64,000 bases of DNA from Candidatus Paracaedibacteraceae bacterium (GCA_019459505.1 JAIBEV010000041.1:39823-103822); one strand, 5' to 3'; shown: positions 47,416 to 56,905, counted from the first letter of the stretch. Made by a program: numbers and translations. Notes: a model not told the origin generated them from the sequence alone.

Positions 47416-48012
47416 CTATGATCGGTTGCCGGTCATTTTTGCGATTTCGTCAGCCACCATTTTTTCTACCAACTGTGAAAGATTCTGATCAATCCAGCGT
47501 TGAATCATTGGTTTGGCTAAATCAGCAATTAATTGGTCCAGCGTTACACTTGTTTTTCCAGTGGTTGAGGATTTATCTGAAGTAAGAGCTTCCTTTTTTG
47601 TCGCCTCAGCTAATTTAGCAAAGGGATTATGAGAGGAGGCAGTTGGTTTTTCTTCAACTGCACCTTCATTTAAAGGGGGACGACTCCTCAGAGTTTCGCG
47701 TGTAACAGCGTAATCTTCACCCGTAGGTTCGGTAGAAGAAGTTGCAAACAAAGAGCTATCTTCGAAGCTATTTTTAGGGGCAAAAACAGGGGTCTCTTGC
47801 TGTTTTGGAGTATTGTAACTGCTTGAGCGCGCCACGCCTTCTGTGCGATACGGAGAATCAGGGCGAGCGGATGGTTCAAGTGGCCGCTCTACTTCATTGA
47901 GGGGTGTTTCTTCAGAGACATATTTGCGAATTGACGCTAGGATTTCTTCCATGGACATATCTTCATCGTTATGCTGAACGTGTGCTTTTTTGCTGCCCCA
48001 ACCTAGTACCAT
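47416..48012 (-). CDS. popZ: PopZ-like polar organising protein (DUF2497)
   Basis: The 198-residue protein has the two conserved ends of DUF2497/PopZ: near the N-terminus MSMEEILASIRKYV, and at the C-terminus PMIQRWIDQNLSQLVEKMVA DEIAKM, joined by a long acidic proline/serine-rich linker. PopZ polymerises at cell poles in alphaproteobacteria and anchors the chromosome and cell-cycle proteins. GAGGAAC precedes the ATG at 48012. It lies directly beside tolC, the usual alphaproteobacterial order tolC-popZ-valS, although no valS is seen here. Confidence 0.87.
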   Translation of the reverse strand: MVLGWGSKKAHVQHNDEDMSMEEILASIRKYVSEETPLNEVERPLEPSARPDSPYRTEGVARSSSYNTPKQQETPVFAPKNSFEDSSLFATSSTEPTGEDYAVTRETLRSRPPLNEGAVEEKPTASSHNPFAKLAEATKKEALTSDKSSTTGKTSVTLDQLIADLAKPMIQRWIDQNLSQLVEKMVADEIAKMTGNRS

Positions 48013-48084
48013 TTATTGTTCCTCTTTTGCTGAATAACCTATTTCTAGATTAACTCGATCTTTGATTCAATTAAATATTTAAAA

Positions 48085-49710
48085 TCAAAAACTATTTGTT
48101 GTCTCTCTATAATGAATATCTGGGTCATATAAATCAACTTTTAATCCCAATGATTTAGCCGTTAGCTCGCCCATGACAAACATAACTTCATAGGCTGCTG
48201 CAAAGTAATCTTGCTCCGCTTTAACAAGATTGACTTGGGATTCAACCAGACGATTGATGGCGTTCAAAACATCTAACAGAATTTTTGATCCAACTAATAA
48301 TTCTTGTTGTGTTCCATCTAGGCTAATAAGATTGGCCTGAGCTTGCTTTTTAAATTCTGCAATTTTTGCTTCAGCTGCTTTAAATTTATTCCACGCTGCA
48401 ATCGCTTGCTCTACAATAGCGCGACGAGTTTGTTCAATGATAATGCGGGCTTGTTCGGCACTTTCAGAGGCTTCTCGGCGTTGAGAACGTGTATTTCCCG
48501 CCTCATAAAGTGGCACTGTCATTTGCAGTTGAACCGAATGATCGACCCGACGATTGGTTTGGGGATTAATAATGCCGGGGTTATTAGATTGAGTATATTT
48601 ACTCTTAAGGTGGTCTTTTGAAGCAGCGCTTGATCCCACTAGGTCAAGGGAGGGTAGAAGCGCCCCTGTTATCCGATCCACGGCATGGCGAGCAGTTTTT
48701 TCATCTTGCATCGCCTTTAATAACGTTGGGGCATTGAGGCGGGCTCGTTCAATGGTTTCCTCAAGGGTTTTGGGCATGTTCTTCGGCAATTGTGGTTTTG
48801 CAAGTTTGCCGGGTTTTCTGAAGGTCGTTTTTTCAAAAGTTCCTTTAAGTTGTTCTAATTCTCCCTCAGCGGTGATTCGTTGGGCAATACCAGCAGCTAA
48901 TTGGGCATCGGCTTGGGCCACGCTGGTTCGAGTTTCTTCGCCTACTTCATACTTGTCCTGTGTTGCCTTTAAGGTTTCTTTGAGATTGGATTCATTGCGC
49001 TTTAAAAGTTCTATTTCTGCATATTTAGACATCAATGACATGTAAGTGGATGCCACATTTAATAAAACGGTTTGTTCGGCGTCAATGAGGGCAGATTTGG
49101 CTGCTTTATAAGCAGACTCAGTTTCTTTCATCTGATTGAGCGTTTGGCCCCCTGCAAATAAATTTTGTCTTAACTCAACCTTTGCAGATAGGGATCCATC
49201 TTTCTGTGATTTTGTCACACCTGGCGTGTTTCTTTGCTGCTTGAGGGAGTCCCCCATGATGTTGCTTTGGCTAAGCCCGGAGCTCACTGTTCCATTGATG
49301 GTTGGGCGCCACCCTGATTTTGCCTGAACTGTTTTTTCAACAGTTGCTCTAACAACAGAAATTTGCTGTTTGATTTGTGGGTTAGTTTGATAAGCATCAG
49401 CCATCGATTTTGCTAGTGAATCTTCCTGAAGTCCTGACATGGAATCGAAATTTTTACGTGTTAATGTTTCAATATTGTCTACCTTTTGAGTCAGGAATCC
49501 TTCCGCTCCTGTATGAGTTAAGGAAGAGAGGTCCTCAACTTTTTTGGTTGTGTCAGTTGCAGTGCCTGACTTGAGCGAGGAGGGGGCAGATTTTTCTGTA
49601 TCTATTTGTAATACTGCTGGTGTTTCTATTTTTTTTGCTGATGCAACCCCAATAAGGGAAGCGCTAGAGAGAAGAATTGACAATAGTTTTAACAAAATAA
49701 CCCTCGACAA
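48085..49710 (-). CDS. tolC: TolC-family outer-membrane channel
   Basis: The 541-residue protein has a signal peptide (LLSILLSSASLIGVASAKK) and two outer-membrane efflux repeats: DAYQTNPQIKQQISVVRATV, LRQNLFAGGQTLNQMKETES, LNVASTYMSLMSKYAEIELL, then NAPTLLKAMQDEKTARH and VNLVKAEQDYFAAAYEVMFV. TolC forms a trimeric channel for type I secretion and drug efflux. The first 110 residues include a variable segment after the signal peptide. TTG 49710 is the likely start, with AAGG upstream. It could export some of the orphan proteins here, but no type I ATPase is adjacent. Confidence 0.9.
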   Translation of the reverse strand: MSRVILLKLLSILLSSASLIGVASAKKIETPAVLQIDTEKSAPSSLKSGTATDTTKKVEDLSSLTHTGAEGFLTQKVDNIETLTRKNFDSMSGLQEDSLAKSMADAYQTNPQIKQQISVVRATVEKTVQAKSGWRPTINGTVSSGLSQSNIMGDSLKQQRNTPGVTKSQKDGSLSAKVELRQNLFAGGQTLNQMKETESAYKAAKSALIDAEQTVLLNVASTYMSLMSKYAEIELLKRNESNLKETLKATQDKYEVGEETRTSVAQADAQLAAGIAQRITAEGELEQLKGTFEKTTFRKPGKLAKPQLPKNMPKTLEETIERARLNAPTLLKAMQDEKTARHAVDRITGALLPSLDLVGSSAASKDHLKSKYTQSNNPGIINPQTNRRVDHSVQLQMTVPLYEAGNTRSQRREASESAEQARIIIEQTRRAIVEQAIAAWNKFKAAEAKIAEFKKQAQANLISLDGTQQELLVGSKILLDVLNAINRLVESQVNLVKAEQDYFAAAYEVMFVMGELTAKSLGLKVDLYDPDIHYRETTNSF

Positions 49711-49978
49711 TATGCCTTAACATTTTTTTTAGCGTATTATGTTTTTAAGTTATTCTCAAGATGATTTCGTTAACAAAAGGTTAAATTAATTAATTTTTAA
49801 AACAAAAAATAAGGGGATTATTATTCCGAGTGATCGCAGGAGCATTAGGGTGGTTGAGGGATGCTTAGGAGAGTTTACCTTAAGTTAAAAGCGTCTATAC
49901 GATTCCCCTCATAGATCTCCCATATGCGGCCAAGGTGTGGTTTGTAGTTAGAGGTTAGCGCCCTTGTGTTTGAGTCCC

Positions 49979-50158
49979 TTAAGCCCAAGCGGCAGGAGGT
50001 AAGGCATTAATCTGAAAATTGGTTGTGTAAACCTCAGCTAGGGCTTGAAATGAAAATTCAATAGCATTATTTATTTTTGGAAGAGATTGATTGATATTGG
50101 CAACCAAGGTTTGACTCTGAGGGATTCGATCAATATTAGCAACAGTGAGTGTACAGAT
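49979..50158 (-). pseudogene. C-terminal fragment of a lost gene
   Basis: A 59-codon stretch with no start codon reads ANIDRIPQSQTLVANINQSL, PKINNAIEFSFQALAEVYTT and NFQINALPPAAWA before a stop. A possible ATG at 50162 lies in the wrong register, so one missing base would give it a start. It looks protein-like but matches nothing I recognise. The rest of the 49711-50225 gap is unassigned. Confidence 0.3.
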
Positions 50159-50174
50159 TCATTGATAAGCAGGT

Positions 50175-50199
50175 AAAAGAAAGCAAAATGCTTTTCTTT
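50175..50199 (-). terminator. terminator of the rhodanese gene
   Basis: On the minus strand AAAGAAAAGCA pairs with TGCTTTCTTT around a short loop and ends in a T-rich run, about 30 bases after the rhodanese stop. Confidence 0.6.
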
Positions 50200-50225
50200 C
50201 CTGATTCCCTTCCAGCGATCAACCT

Positions 50226-50543
50226 TTAATAACGCTTCATGCCTTTATCAATATCTTTGGCCCAGCTATCGATGCCACCGGATAGGCAATAAACTTTCCG
50301 AAAGCCACACCCTTTTAAAAACGCGGCCGCTTGTCGACTGCGCGAGCCATGATGGCAAACCATAACGATGGGTTTATCGTCAGGTAAAGTATGCATATGG
50401 TCCGGCAGGTCGCTCATGGGAACATTAATGCTGCCCTCAATAAGACAGAGTTGCTGTTCCCAACTGGGACGTAAATCCACCAATGCTAGCTCTTCTCGAG
50501 CTTCGAGCATTTTTCTGAGCTGTTGAGCTGTAATTTCTTTCAT
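50226..50543 (-). CDS. rhodanese-like sulfurtransferase
   Basis: The 105-residue single-domain rhodanese has LVDLRPSWEQQLCLIEGSIN, IVMVCHHGSRSRQAAAFLKG, and GGIDSW near the C-terminus. The cysteine in VCHHGSR carries the persulfide. ATG 50543 follows GGAGGAAAAG. The protein is cytosolic and resembles small GlpE-like rhodaneses that relay sulfur. Confidence 0.9.
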   Translation of the reverse strand: MKEITAQQLRKMLEAREELALVDLRPSWEQQLCLIEGSINVPMSDLPDHMHTLPDDKPIVMVCHHGSRSRQAAAFLKGCGFRKVYCLSGGIDSWAKDIDKGMKRY

Positions 50544-50566
50544 CACTTTTCCTCCTCACGAAAATC

Positions 50567-50595
50567 TTGACCTTTGTCTTAGTTGCGTCTACTAT
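50567..50595 (+). promoter_or_regulatory. promoter of tRNA-Cys
   Basis: TTGACC (50567-50572), a 17-base spacer and TACTAT (50590-50595) lie 17 bases before tRNA-Cys. The -35 is closer to the TTGACA consensus than those of the other tRNA genes. Confidence 0.65.
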
Positions 50596-50611
50596 CACTA
50601 CATACCCCAGA

Positions 50612-50685
50612 GGCCGGGTGGCAGAGTGGTTATGCAGAGGACTGCAAATCCTTGTACGTCGGTTCGATTCCGGTCCCGGCCTCCA
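50612..50685 (+). tRNA. tRNA-Cys (anticodon GCA)
   Basis: Acceptor GGCCGGG/CCCGGCC, anticodon arm AGGACTGCAAATCCT presenting GCA, T-loop GGTTCGATTCC, discriminator T and CCA are all present in 74 bases. Confidence 0.97.
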
Positions 50686-50880
50686 TTTATATCCAAACAA
50701 CCTTAAAGGATCAGTTTTTTGTGTTTCTATCTTTGATAGAGCTACGGACCGATGAGAAAACTACTCAAGAATAGCGGTGCAGTCTGAAACCATAACGCGA
50801 GTGACTTTTGGTTGGTTGGATGTATCTTTATAAGCTTTCCCTACATTTTTCATTTCCTCAAAAAAACTTTTAAAAAACTC

Positions 50881-50909
50881 TTGCAATTACCATGCACAGC
50901 AGTTATAAA
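50881..50909 (+). promoter_or_regulatory. promoter of tRNA-Glu
   Basis: TTGCAA (50881-50886), a 17-base spacer and TATAAA (50904-50909) lie 15 bases before the tRNA, close to the sigma-70 consensus. Confidence 0.7.
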
Positions 50910-50923
50910 ATCAATACTATCAG

Positions 50924-50999
50924 GTCCCCATCGTCTAGAGGCCTAGGACACCGCCCTTTCAAGGCGGCAACACGGGTTCGAATCCCGTTGGGGACGCCA
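50924..50999 (+). tRNA. tRNA-Glu (anticodon TTC)
   Basis: Acceptor GTCCCCA/TGGGGAC, anticodon arm CCGCCCTTTCAAGGCGG presenting TTC, T-loop GGTTCGAATCC, discriminator G and CCA form a complete cloverleaf. The open frame of the next gene overlaps its complement. Confidence 0.97.
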
Positions 51000-51615
51000 T
51001 TTTATTATTCATCCATGAATTAATGAGCGTTAAATATAGACAGGCAAGCCGACCGGCAAAGCCTGCATAGCATCCGCCCCCTGTTTCACTGTTTTCACGT
51101 AAGGTATCCAATAAAAGCGATATCGCCGCTGACTGATTAGGACAATATACGTCGTCTGGCCGAAACTCTTTAAAATGAGATAATTTCCAAATACGCCCTA
51201 ACAATTGGGGAATATTGGCGCCTGTTTCCGGGGACTCTACAGGACTTAGGTTAATATGTTTTTTTAAAAGGGTAATATTGTGACGTACGGAGTGTTGTCC
51301 TAGAAGTTTAAGGTCCATGAATTCTGGCGTTAGTAAAATGCTATCCAGGACATCTACATCACTGTTTTCTGCTGAGTTAAGATATTTTGCCTCAATTTTT
51401 TGCAAGTCGATTAAAGTTTGACGTATATTTATTGTCTTATTAAGCTGATGGACATCTGTGCCCCTTGTATTTTGTTGGGAAAGGGTTACATATTGATTAT
51501 ACTTATCTTGGACAAATTTTATATCTCGCCCCTCTAATGGCGACTCAATATCCATGCTATGAACATTTGCCAGTAAGAATGCTGCATAAAAGGTTCTTAA
51601 TATTGCGCTACACAT
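50959..51615 (-). CDS. exported protein whose frame runs into the antisense of tRNA-Glu
   Basis: A 218-codon frame starts at ATG 51615 with a signal peptide (ILRTFYAAFLLANVHSMDIE). The body is polar and helical (VQDKYNQYVTLSQQNTRGTD, LIDLQKIEAKYLNSAENSDV), then SLLLDTLRENSETGGGCYAG. The last 13 codons (ASPTGFEPVLPP) are the complement of tRNA-Glu, so the natural stop has been lost or the gene has lost its 3' end. No family is recognised. It may be a truncated exported protein of this window's orphan class. Confidence 0.6.
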   Translation of the reverse strand: MCSAILRTFYAAFLLANVHSMDIESPLEGRDIKFVQDKYNQYVTLSQQNTRGTDVHQLNKTINIRQTLIDLQKIEAKYLNSAENSDVDVLDSILLTPEFMDLKLLGQHSVRHNITLLKKHINLSPVESPETGANIPQLLGRIWKLSHFKEFRPDDVYCPNQSAAISLLLDTLRENSETGGGCYAGFAGRLACLYLTLINSWMNNKMASPTGFEPVLPP

Positions 51616-52168
51616 AATTTTTTTCTCAATTTATACTTTTCCTATAAGTTCACGATAAGGAATTTGTTCCTAACAAAAAGTTAATATTAAATATTCATAA
51701 GCTTAGGGGGAGAAGATACTTTTAGGAGAAATTTATTAAAGAGATAGAAAGTGGCACAAAGACTAGCATCTTTTAACTAAAAAAGGAAAAATTGAGATAT
51801 TTTTATTATAAATGCTTAACGAATTCTAAGTATTAATTAATAGGAACTTAATGCTCATCCACTAGACTGCTAGTAAGATAATACATGATATTTTATCAAG
51901 CAGCTTGGGGAGCTAGCTATACATTTATTTTCGTCTTTATAGAAATCTGAGATAAAAGGTAAGGTACCCGTAATCAAAAGCTACGGGTTACCTTGCCAAT
52001 AATCGTTAAAACAATACACAATGAGATTTTGGATACCCTAAACATTACCTCTCACTTAACGGTATCCTCTTTAGAATTGATCCTTTTCTAGATAGAATAT
52101 TCTCACCACAAGGTACTCCTAACCTTAGGAAACAAGACGGTTGAGGCTTGGCCGCGCTTGTCTCTAAG
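51616..52168. other. intergenic region with a long imperfect hairpin
   Basis: No gene is supported in these 550 bases. The clearest structure is at 51958-51997: GGTAAGGTACCCGTA and TACGGGTTACCTTGCC pair with one bulge and one mismatch around a 9-base loop. On the minus strand it is followed by TTTTATC, so it may terminate the 645-codon gene ending at 52169. The rest is AT-rich. Confidence 0.5.
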
Positions 52169-54106
52169 TTATTGTTTTTGTACGTAAAAATAGCTATTGA
52201 CTAATTCATCCAGAATACTATGGGCAGATTTTGGATGAATAGTATCATAACGTCCATGGGGCCTTACAATAGAGATCTTTTTATCCCCTACGACCAAACA
52301 ACCATGGCTACTTGCATTTAGTTGACCTGTCACTTGTACTCCGCTTTCACTCATTGAGTGGGTCACTTTATTGATCAACTTTAAATAGTTTTTAAATTTT
52401 ATTGGTTTATTTGGTAACTCCGCTAACCGTTGTTTAGCCGTTCTCAATACTTGGCTTTGTAAATTATTTTTTGTTTTTTTCTCAACTATTAGGGGTTGAT
52501 GTGCTTGAGAACGTTTTTTAGTTTTTTTCTTTCTCGGAGATTTTTTATAATGCTCCCCTTGGGCCACCATTCTGGCTCTTCGCGCCCATTCATCTTGATA
52601 AGCAGTCGAATGATCTGGCTCTCTTAGGCTTTCTTCTAACTTTTCTTTTTCTTCAGCTTCATAATATGTTAGTAGCTTTTCTTCATATTGCTGTACAAGA
52701 TTTTCTAATCGTTGATCCGGAAAACAGGCTTTAATATACTGCTGCGAAAATTCTTGAGCTTTTAAGTTTTCTTTGCGAGAATTTTCAAGGAGTTCTTTGA
52801 CAAAAAGATACTCTACTTCTAGTATCTCCACGGGAAGAGTGGGCATACCTATAAACGCTTCTTCTTTATTCTCTAAAAGGTCATCTAAAAGTAGATGAAT
52901 ATTGTGGCGAAATGGAAGTAAGCTCTGTACATCCCTTATTATATCAGAATTTTTTATAGCTGAAGCCAAATTACTGAGGTCCTTCCCCTCAACCTTAGCC
53001 TCTTGCATAAGGCTTTCTTTATTTTTCTTTTGCTGCTCCATTAGCCTGTTAATCGTAGCTAATAATTTTTCTCTTTCAAGTACAGTATGGTTATCTTTAA
53101 GGCTACGAGCCATATTAATAATTTGCTGATCTATGTTTTTTATTATAGATATTTTTCTATCAAGAGGATTATTTGTTCGAGGGTCAAAGAAATAGATTCC
53201 TTGCCCTATAGTAAAGGGTTTTTCCTCCGCCTTCCCATTATAAAAGGATAAGGAATATTTATTTTTTTCTTTATTAATCAACCATCCCTGGTTTTCTACA
53301 ATGCAAACCCTATTAGAAGGCGTTATTGAAAACACAAAGCCACGTGCAGTTGGCTGGTTTCCTAATTGATACCTTACAGCCGTATAATATAAATTGGTGG
53401 TAATTTTATTTCTTGTTTTTAAGTTAAATAACACGTAACCATTCTCATCACGCATATAAAATAAGTAGGCATTGTTGTTCGAATGCGTGAGTCCTTTTAA
53501 TTGATTGAGATAAGCTTTAGGAAGGTTTTTAGGTATACTGACCTCAGGTTGAAAAAAATTAAGATCCCCCAAGGTATCTAGAGGCCGATTGATAAGCTTC
53601 TCATATGCCCACATATAGGTATTATAGGTTTTTTGGATCATAGGGAAAAGCGCATTGTGCATACAAGAGATCTCCCCCACTGATTCCATCTCTCCCATTT
53701 CCTGCATAGAAAGAAAAAGAAGCTCAAAAGAAAGAGTAAAAGCCCCTAATTTTGCGATAAGTTCTTTAGAATTCACATCTGTCATGCGATCCACACTTAG
53801 ACAGCCATATAATTTTTTATATAAATCAAAGTAGGCTCTTGTGCGCTCCAAGTCTTGTTGAGCTAATAGGGTCGCGACAGGGTTTAAACTAATATAAGGT
53901 GCCGCAAAGAAATCATTCATAAGAGAATACACTTGCTCCCATTCTTGGTCGCTAACGTATGTTTTATCAAAAAAATGCTGTTTTTCAAGTTGGACCGGTG
54001 CTCCTTGTAATGAACGGGTAAGATGAAGAGGTTGGCCTTGGGGTGCGTCCATTGCAGAACTAAGAGAAGCTAAAAGTAGTGAAGAATTTATTATTTTATT
54101 TAGCAT
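52169..54106 (-). CDS. exported 645-aa protein with basic NLS-like segment and HicA-like C-terminus
   Basis: Residues 1-19 form a signal peptide (INSSLLLASLSSAM). A large helical region follows, with coiled-coil-like stretches (LEREKLLATINRLMEQQKKN and LLTYYEAEEKEKLEESLREP). At residues 521-534 lies KKSPRKKKTKKRSQ, a strong monopartite or bipartite nuclear-localisation-like cluster, with EKKTK soon after. The last 75 residues read KLINKVTHSMSESGVQVTGQ, SSHGCLVVGDKKISIVRPHG, HPKSAHSILDELV, which resembles the GSH and P-x-H motifs of HicA mRNA-interferase folds. That similarity is only suggestive. The gene is monocistronic. Confidence 0.72.
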   Translation of the reverse strand: MLNKIINSSLLLASLSSAMDAPQGQPLHLTRSLQGAPVQLEKQHFFDKTYVSDQEWEQVYSLMNDFFAAPYISLNPVATLLAQQDLERTRAYFDLYKKLYGCLSVDRMTDVNSKELIAKLGAFTLSFELLFLSMQEMGEMESVGEISCMHNALFPMIQKTYNTYMWAYEKLINRPLDTLGDLNFFQPEVSIPKNLPKAYLNQLKGLTHSNNNAYLFYMRDENGYVLFNLKTRNKITTNLYYTAVRYQLGNQPTARGFVFSITPSNRVCIVENQGWLINKEKNKYSLSFYNGKAEEKPFTIGQGIYFFDPRTNNPLDRKISIIKNIDQQIINMARSLKDNHTVLEREKLLATINRLMEQQKKNKESLMQEAKVEGKDLSNLASAIKNSDIIRDVQSLLPFRHNIHLLLDDLLENKEEAFIGMPTLPVEILEVEYLFVKELLENSRKENLKAQEFSQQYIKACFPDQRLENLVQQYEEKLLTYYEAEEKEKLEESLREPDHSTAYQDEWARRARMVAQGEHYKKSPRKKKTKKRSQAHQPLIVEKKTKNNLQSQVLRTAKQRLAELPNKPIKFKNYLKLINKVTHSMSESGVQVTGQLNASSHGCLVVGDKKISIVRPHGRYDTIHPKSAHSILDELVNSYFYVQKQ

Positions 54107-54526
54107 TACATATCCATTGTTTATATTTCAGTTATTGGGTTTTTATATTATATATCTAAATTAGAAATCAATTATTTAGTGATGCTTATTTATATATAAT
54201 TTAATAGGGAAATTTTTCCTTGGTTGAGCTATGGATAATTTTAAGGACCTGCGGATATGTGATTTAAATTACAGAAGGGGAATAAATACGAACTGAGATG
54301 ACTCAATATAGAGAGGGAGACAACCTAGAAGCTCGTACGAGCTTTCTAACCTGCTCCCCTAAGTCAACTCTTGCCCCTCTACAATTAGTTGCACATTTGC
54401 CATGTTCCACCACAGTTACAATCTTCTCTATTTGTTTAGCCAGAGCAAATGCAAATCTATAATTTCTTGGAAATGGAGCACCCCTTCTAAATGGAGCACC
54501 CCTTCTATAAGAGAATTTAAAAATTT
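54107..54526. other. intergenic region with hairpin and tandem repeat
   Basis: No gene is supported. At 54315-54358 a long imperfect inverted repeat centres on the 16-base palindrome AAGCTCGTACGAGCTT, a possible terminator for pheT. At 54471-54506 an 18-base unit, AAATGGAGCACCCCTTCT, occurs twice in tandem just before the pheT end. The rest is AT-rich and should carry the promoter of the 645-codon gene. Confidence 0.5.
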
Positions 54527-56902
54527 CTATTCTCGGATTTTTCCACCGGTTGTTTTAGCAACTTGGTCAATAATCTTCTGGGAAAGGTCATGAATTTCTT
54601 TATCTGTTAGAGTGGCCTTGGTGGGTTCTAAGCGAACTTGGACGGCAACAGATTTTTTGCCTTGCTCCATTTTATCGCCTGCATAAACGTCAAATATACT
54701 CACGTTGGTAATCAATTGTTTGTCAGTTTTTAAAATTGTTGAGACAATCTTATCAGCCGGCAATTCTTGATCGACGACAAAAGCAAAATCTCGGGTAACC
54801 GGTTGTAAATTCGAAAAGACAGCAATCGATTTTTTCAGTTTAACTTCAGGCAATAAATCCAAAAAGACTTCAAAACCAACCACAGGAAAATCAATGTCAA
54901 ACTGTTTTAATAAGCGCGGATGAATCTCACCAAAATATCCCAGAATACGATTACCTTGACGAATCGTGCCGCTGCGGCCCGGATGATAATAGGATGTCCC
55001 CTCTTGGTCAATCTGGTAAGATGTCGTTGATAAACCGGTTACAGCAAGAACAGCGATAGCATCAGCTTTTGCATCAAATACATCTACTGTGCGAGGAGGG
55101 GATTGCCAATGACGCTCATGAGTATGGTGCGATCGTAGCCCTGTGGCCATCAACTGCTGTCCTTGTCCGGAGAATTGTGAGGCAATTTCAAAGAAGTGTG
55201 AGTTTGGTAAATCCCGATTATGATTACGCAAGGCGGCATCCAATAAATTAGGCAGGATACTGGGGCGCATTACTTTCATTTCTACACTAATCGGGTTCTC
55301 AATCGTTAAATGAGGCACCTGTCCCCCAAAAAGCTGTGCTTTATCCTCAGAAATAAATGCCCAGGTTTGTGTTTCATTTAAACCGCGGCTGGCCAATGCT
55401 TGGCGAATCACGTCAGTGTTGCGCGGCCCTCGTGGTTTAATAGGAATTTGGGGTAGAGGGATTGCTGGAATATTGTCGTACCCCATCAGCCTTAAGATTT
55501 CCTCGACTAAATCGGCTGTTCCTTCAATATCCGGTCTGAAAGAAGGGGGAATGAGCGTCAATTCAGTTTTATCTGCTGTGACAGTGAAGCCTAGGCGAGA
55601 CAAAATCTTTTCAGCTTCTTTAAGGGGGACCTCAAATCCACTTAATGACCACAGTTTATTTTGGGTTAAGGTGATCGAAGGTACGGGTTGTTTTTTTGGT
55701 TTACCTTGGGTGTGATTGGCGATGGTTGTATGGCTGGGTTCTCCGCCGCACCAGTCCAGAATCAGTTGAACACCTGCATGGATTCCATACTCTGTGCTAT
55801 AAGGGTCTACTCCTCTTTCGAAGCGAGTCCGAGCATCGCTCAAAATTTGTAGATCGCGTCCTGTAGTGGCAACTTTGATAGGATCCCAAAGCGCGCATTC
55901 TAGAAATACATCAACGGTTTCATCAGTGGCCCCACTGTCTCGACCCCCCATAATTGCGCCCAGTGAAACGATTTTATCCGCAGATCTTATAATTGTTGTA
56001 CCTTTGGATAGGGTGTAGTCTTTGCCATTAAGCGCTTTAAAAACTTCACCCTCGTGCGCCGGCGTAACGACCAAATCTCCGTGAAGTTTTTTCGCATCAT
56101 AAACATGTAAAGGACGGCCTAAATCAAGGGTGATGTAATTTGTCACATCGACTAAGGCATTGATTGATCGTTGTCCTACAGCCTCTAGGCGACCACGTAT
56201 AGGGGCAGGTGCGATTCCATTTTTTACATTACGGATATAAACGCCGTGGAAGTCCGGGCACAATTTAGAGTCATCAATTGTTACTTTAAGGGGCGAATCA
56301 AATTTCCCCGCAAAGGATTTATAGGAGAGGGGCTTTAAGGTACCAAGGCCACTGGCTGCCAAGTCGCGAGCTATCCCTCGTACCCCAAAACAGTCAGAAC
56401 GATTAGGCGTAATAGAGAGTTCAATGACAGGGTCATTAAGGCCCAAAGCTTCAGCTAATTCCATCCCAGGCAATAAATTCTCGTCAAGCTCCATAATGAT
56501 GCCATCATGATCTTCACTCAGCATCAATTCACGGGCTGAACAAATCATACCATAGCTTTCAATGTCCCGAATAACCCCTTTTTTCAGAGCTTGGCCTGTA
56601 ATAGGAATTACAGTTCCTTCCCGGGCAAAGGCGATTTTTAATCCTTGACGAACATTGGGCGCACCGCACACAACTTGTAATAATTTTCCTGAACCATCAT
56701 CAATTTTGCACAGGCTAAGACGATCCGCATTGGGATGCTGGTCGCGTTCAACTACATGGGCGACAACCAAACCTTTGATCTTTTCTGCTGGGTTTTCAAC
56801 TCCTTCAACCTCAAGGCCAAGGTTAACCAATTTGTCACAAATTTCATGCAATGTAGCAGTTGTATCGAGGTGGTCTTTTAACCAAGATAATGTAAATTTC
56901 AT
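54527..56902 (-). CDS. pheT: phenylalanine--tRNA ligase beta subunit
   Basis: The beta subunit of PheRS has 791 residues, the normal length. The N-terminal tRNA-binding domain has VVAHVVERDQHPNADRLSLC, and the B3/B4 editing core holds ELSITPNRSDCFGVRGIARD. The B5 region contains RFERGVDPYSTEYGI, the core domain shows GYDNIPAI, and the C-terminal anticodon-binding-like FDX-ACB domain ends LTDKEIHDLSQKIIDQV. It starts 3 bases after the pheS stop, and both are required for the heterotetramer. Confidence 0.97.
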   Translation of the reverse strand: MKFTLSWLKDHLDTTATLHEICDKLVNLGLEVEGVENPAEKIKGLVVAHVVERDQHPNADRLSLCKIDDGSGKLLQVVCGAPNVRQGLKIAFAREGTVIPITGQALKKGVIRDIESYGMICSARELMLSEDHDGIIMELDENLLPGMELAEALGLNDPVIELSITPNRSDCFGVRGIARDLAASGLGTLKPLSYKSFAGKFDSPLKVTIDDSKLCPDFHGVYIRNVKNGIAPAPIRGRLEAVGQRSINALVDVTNYITLDLGRPLHVYDAKKLHGDLVVTPAHEGEVFKALNGKDYTLSKGTTIIRSADKIVSLGAIMGGRDSGATDETVDVFLECALWDPIKVATTGRDLQILSDARTRFERGVDPYSTEYGIHAGVQLILDWCGGEPSHTTIANHTQGKPKKQPVPSITLTQNKLWSLSGFEVPLKEAEKILSRLGFTVTADKTELTLIPPSFRPDIEGTADLVEEILRLMGYDNIPAIPLPQIPIKPRGPRNTDVIRQALASRGLNETQTWAFISEDKAQLFGGQVPHLTIENPISVEMKVMRPSILPNLLDAALRNHNRDLPNSHFFEIASQFSGQGQQLMATGLRSHHTHERHWQSPPRTVDVFDAKADAIAVLAVTGLSTTSYQIDQEGTSYYHPGRSGTIRQGNRILGYFGEIHPRLLKQFDIDFPVVGFEVFLDLLPEVKLKKSIAVFSNLQPVTRDFAFVVDQELPADKIVSTILKTDKQLITNVSIFDVYAGDKMEQGKKSVAVQVRLEPTKATLTDKEIHDLSQKIIDQVAKTTGGKIRE

Positions 56903-56905
56903 GGA

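Noticed and set aside
50437..50774. Open frames on both strands across tRNA-Cys
   Set aside because: They translate the tRNA and its flanks; none has a ribosome-binding site or plausible product.
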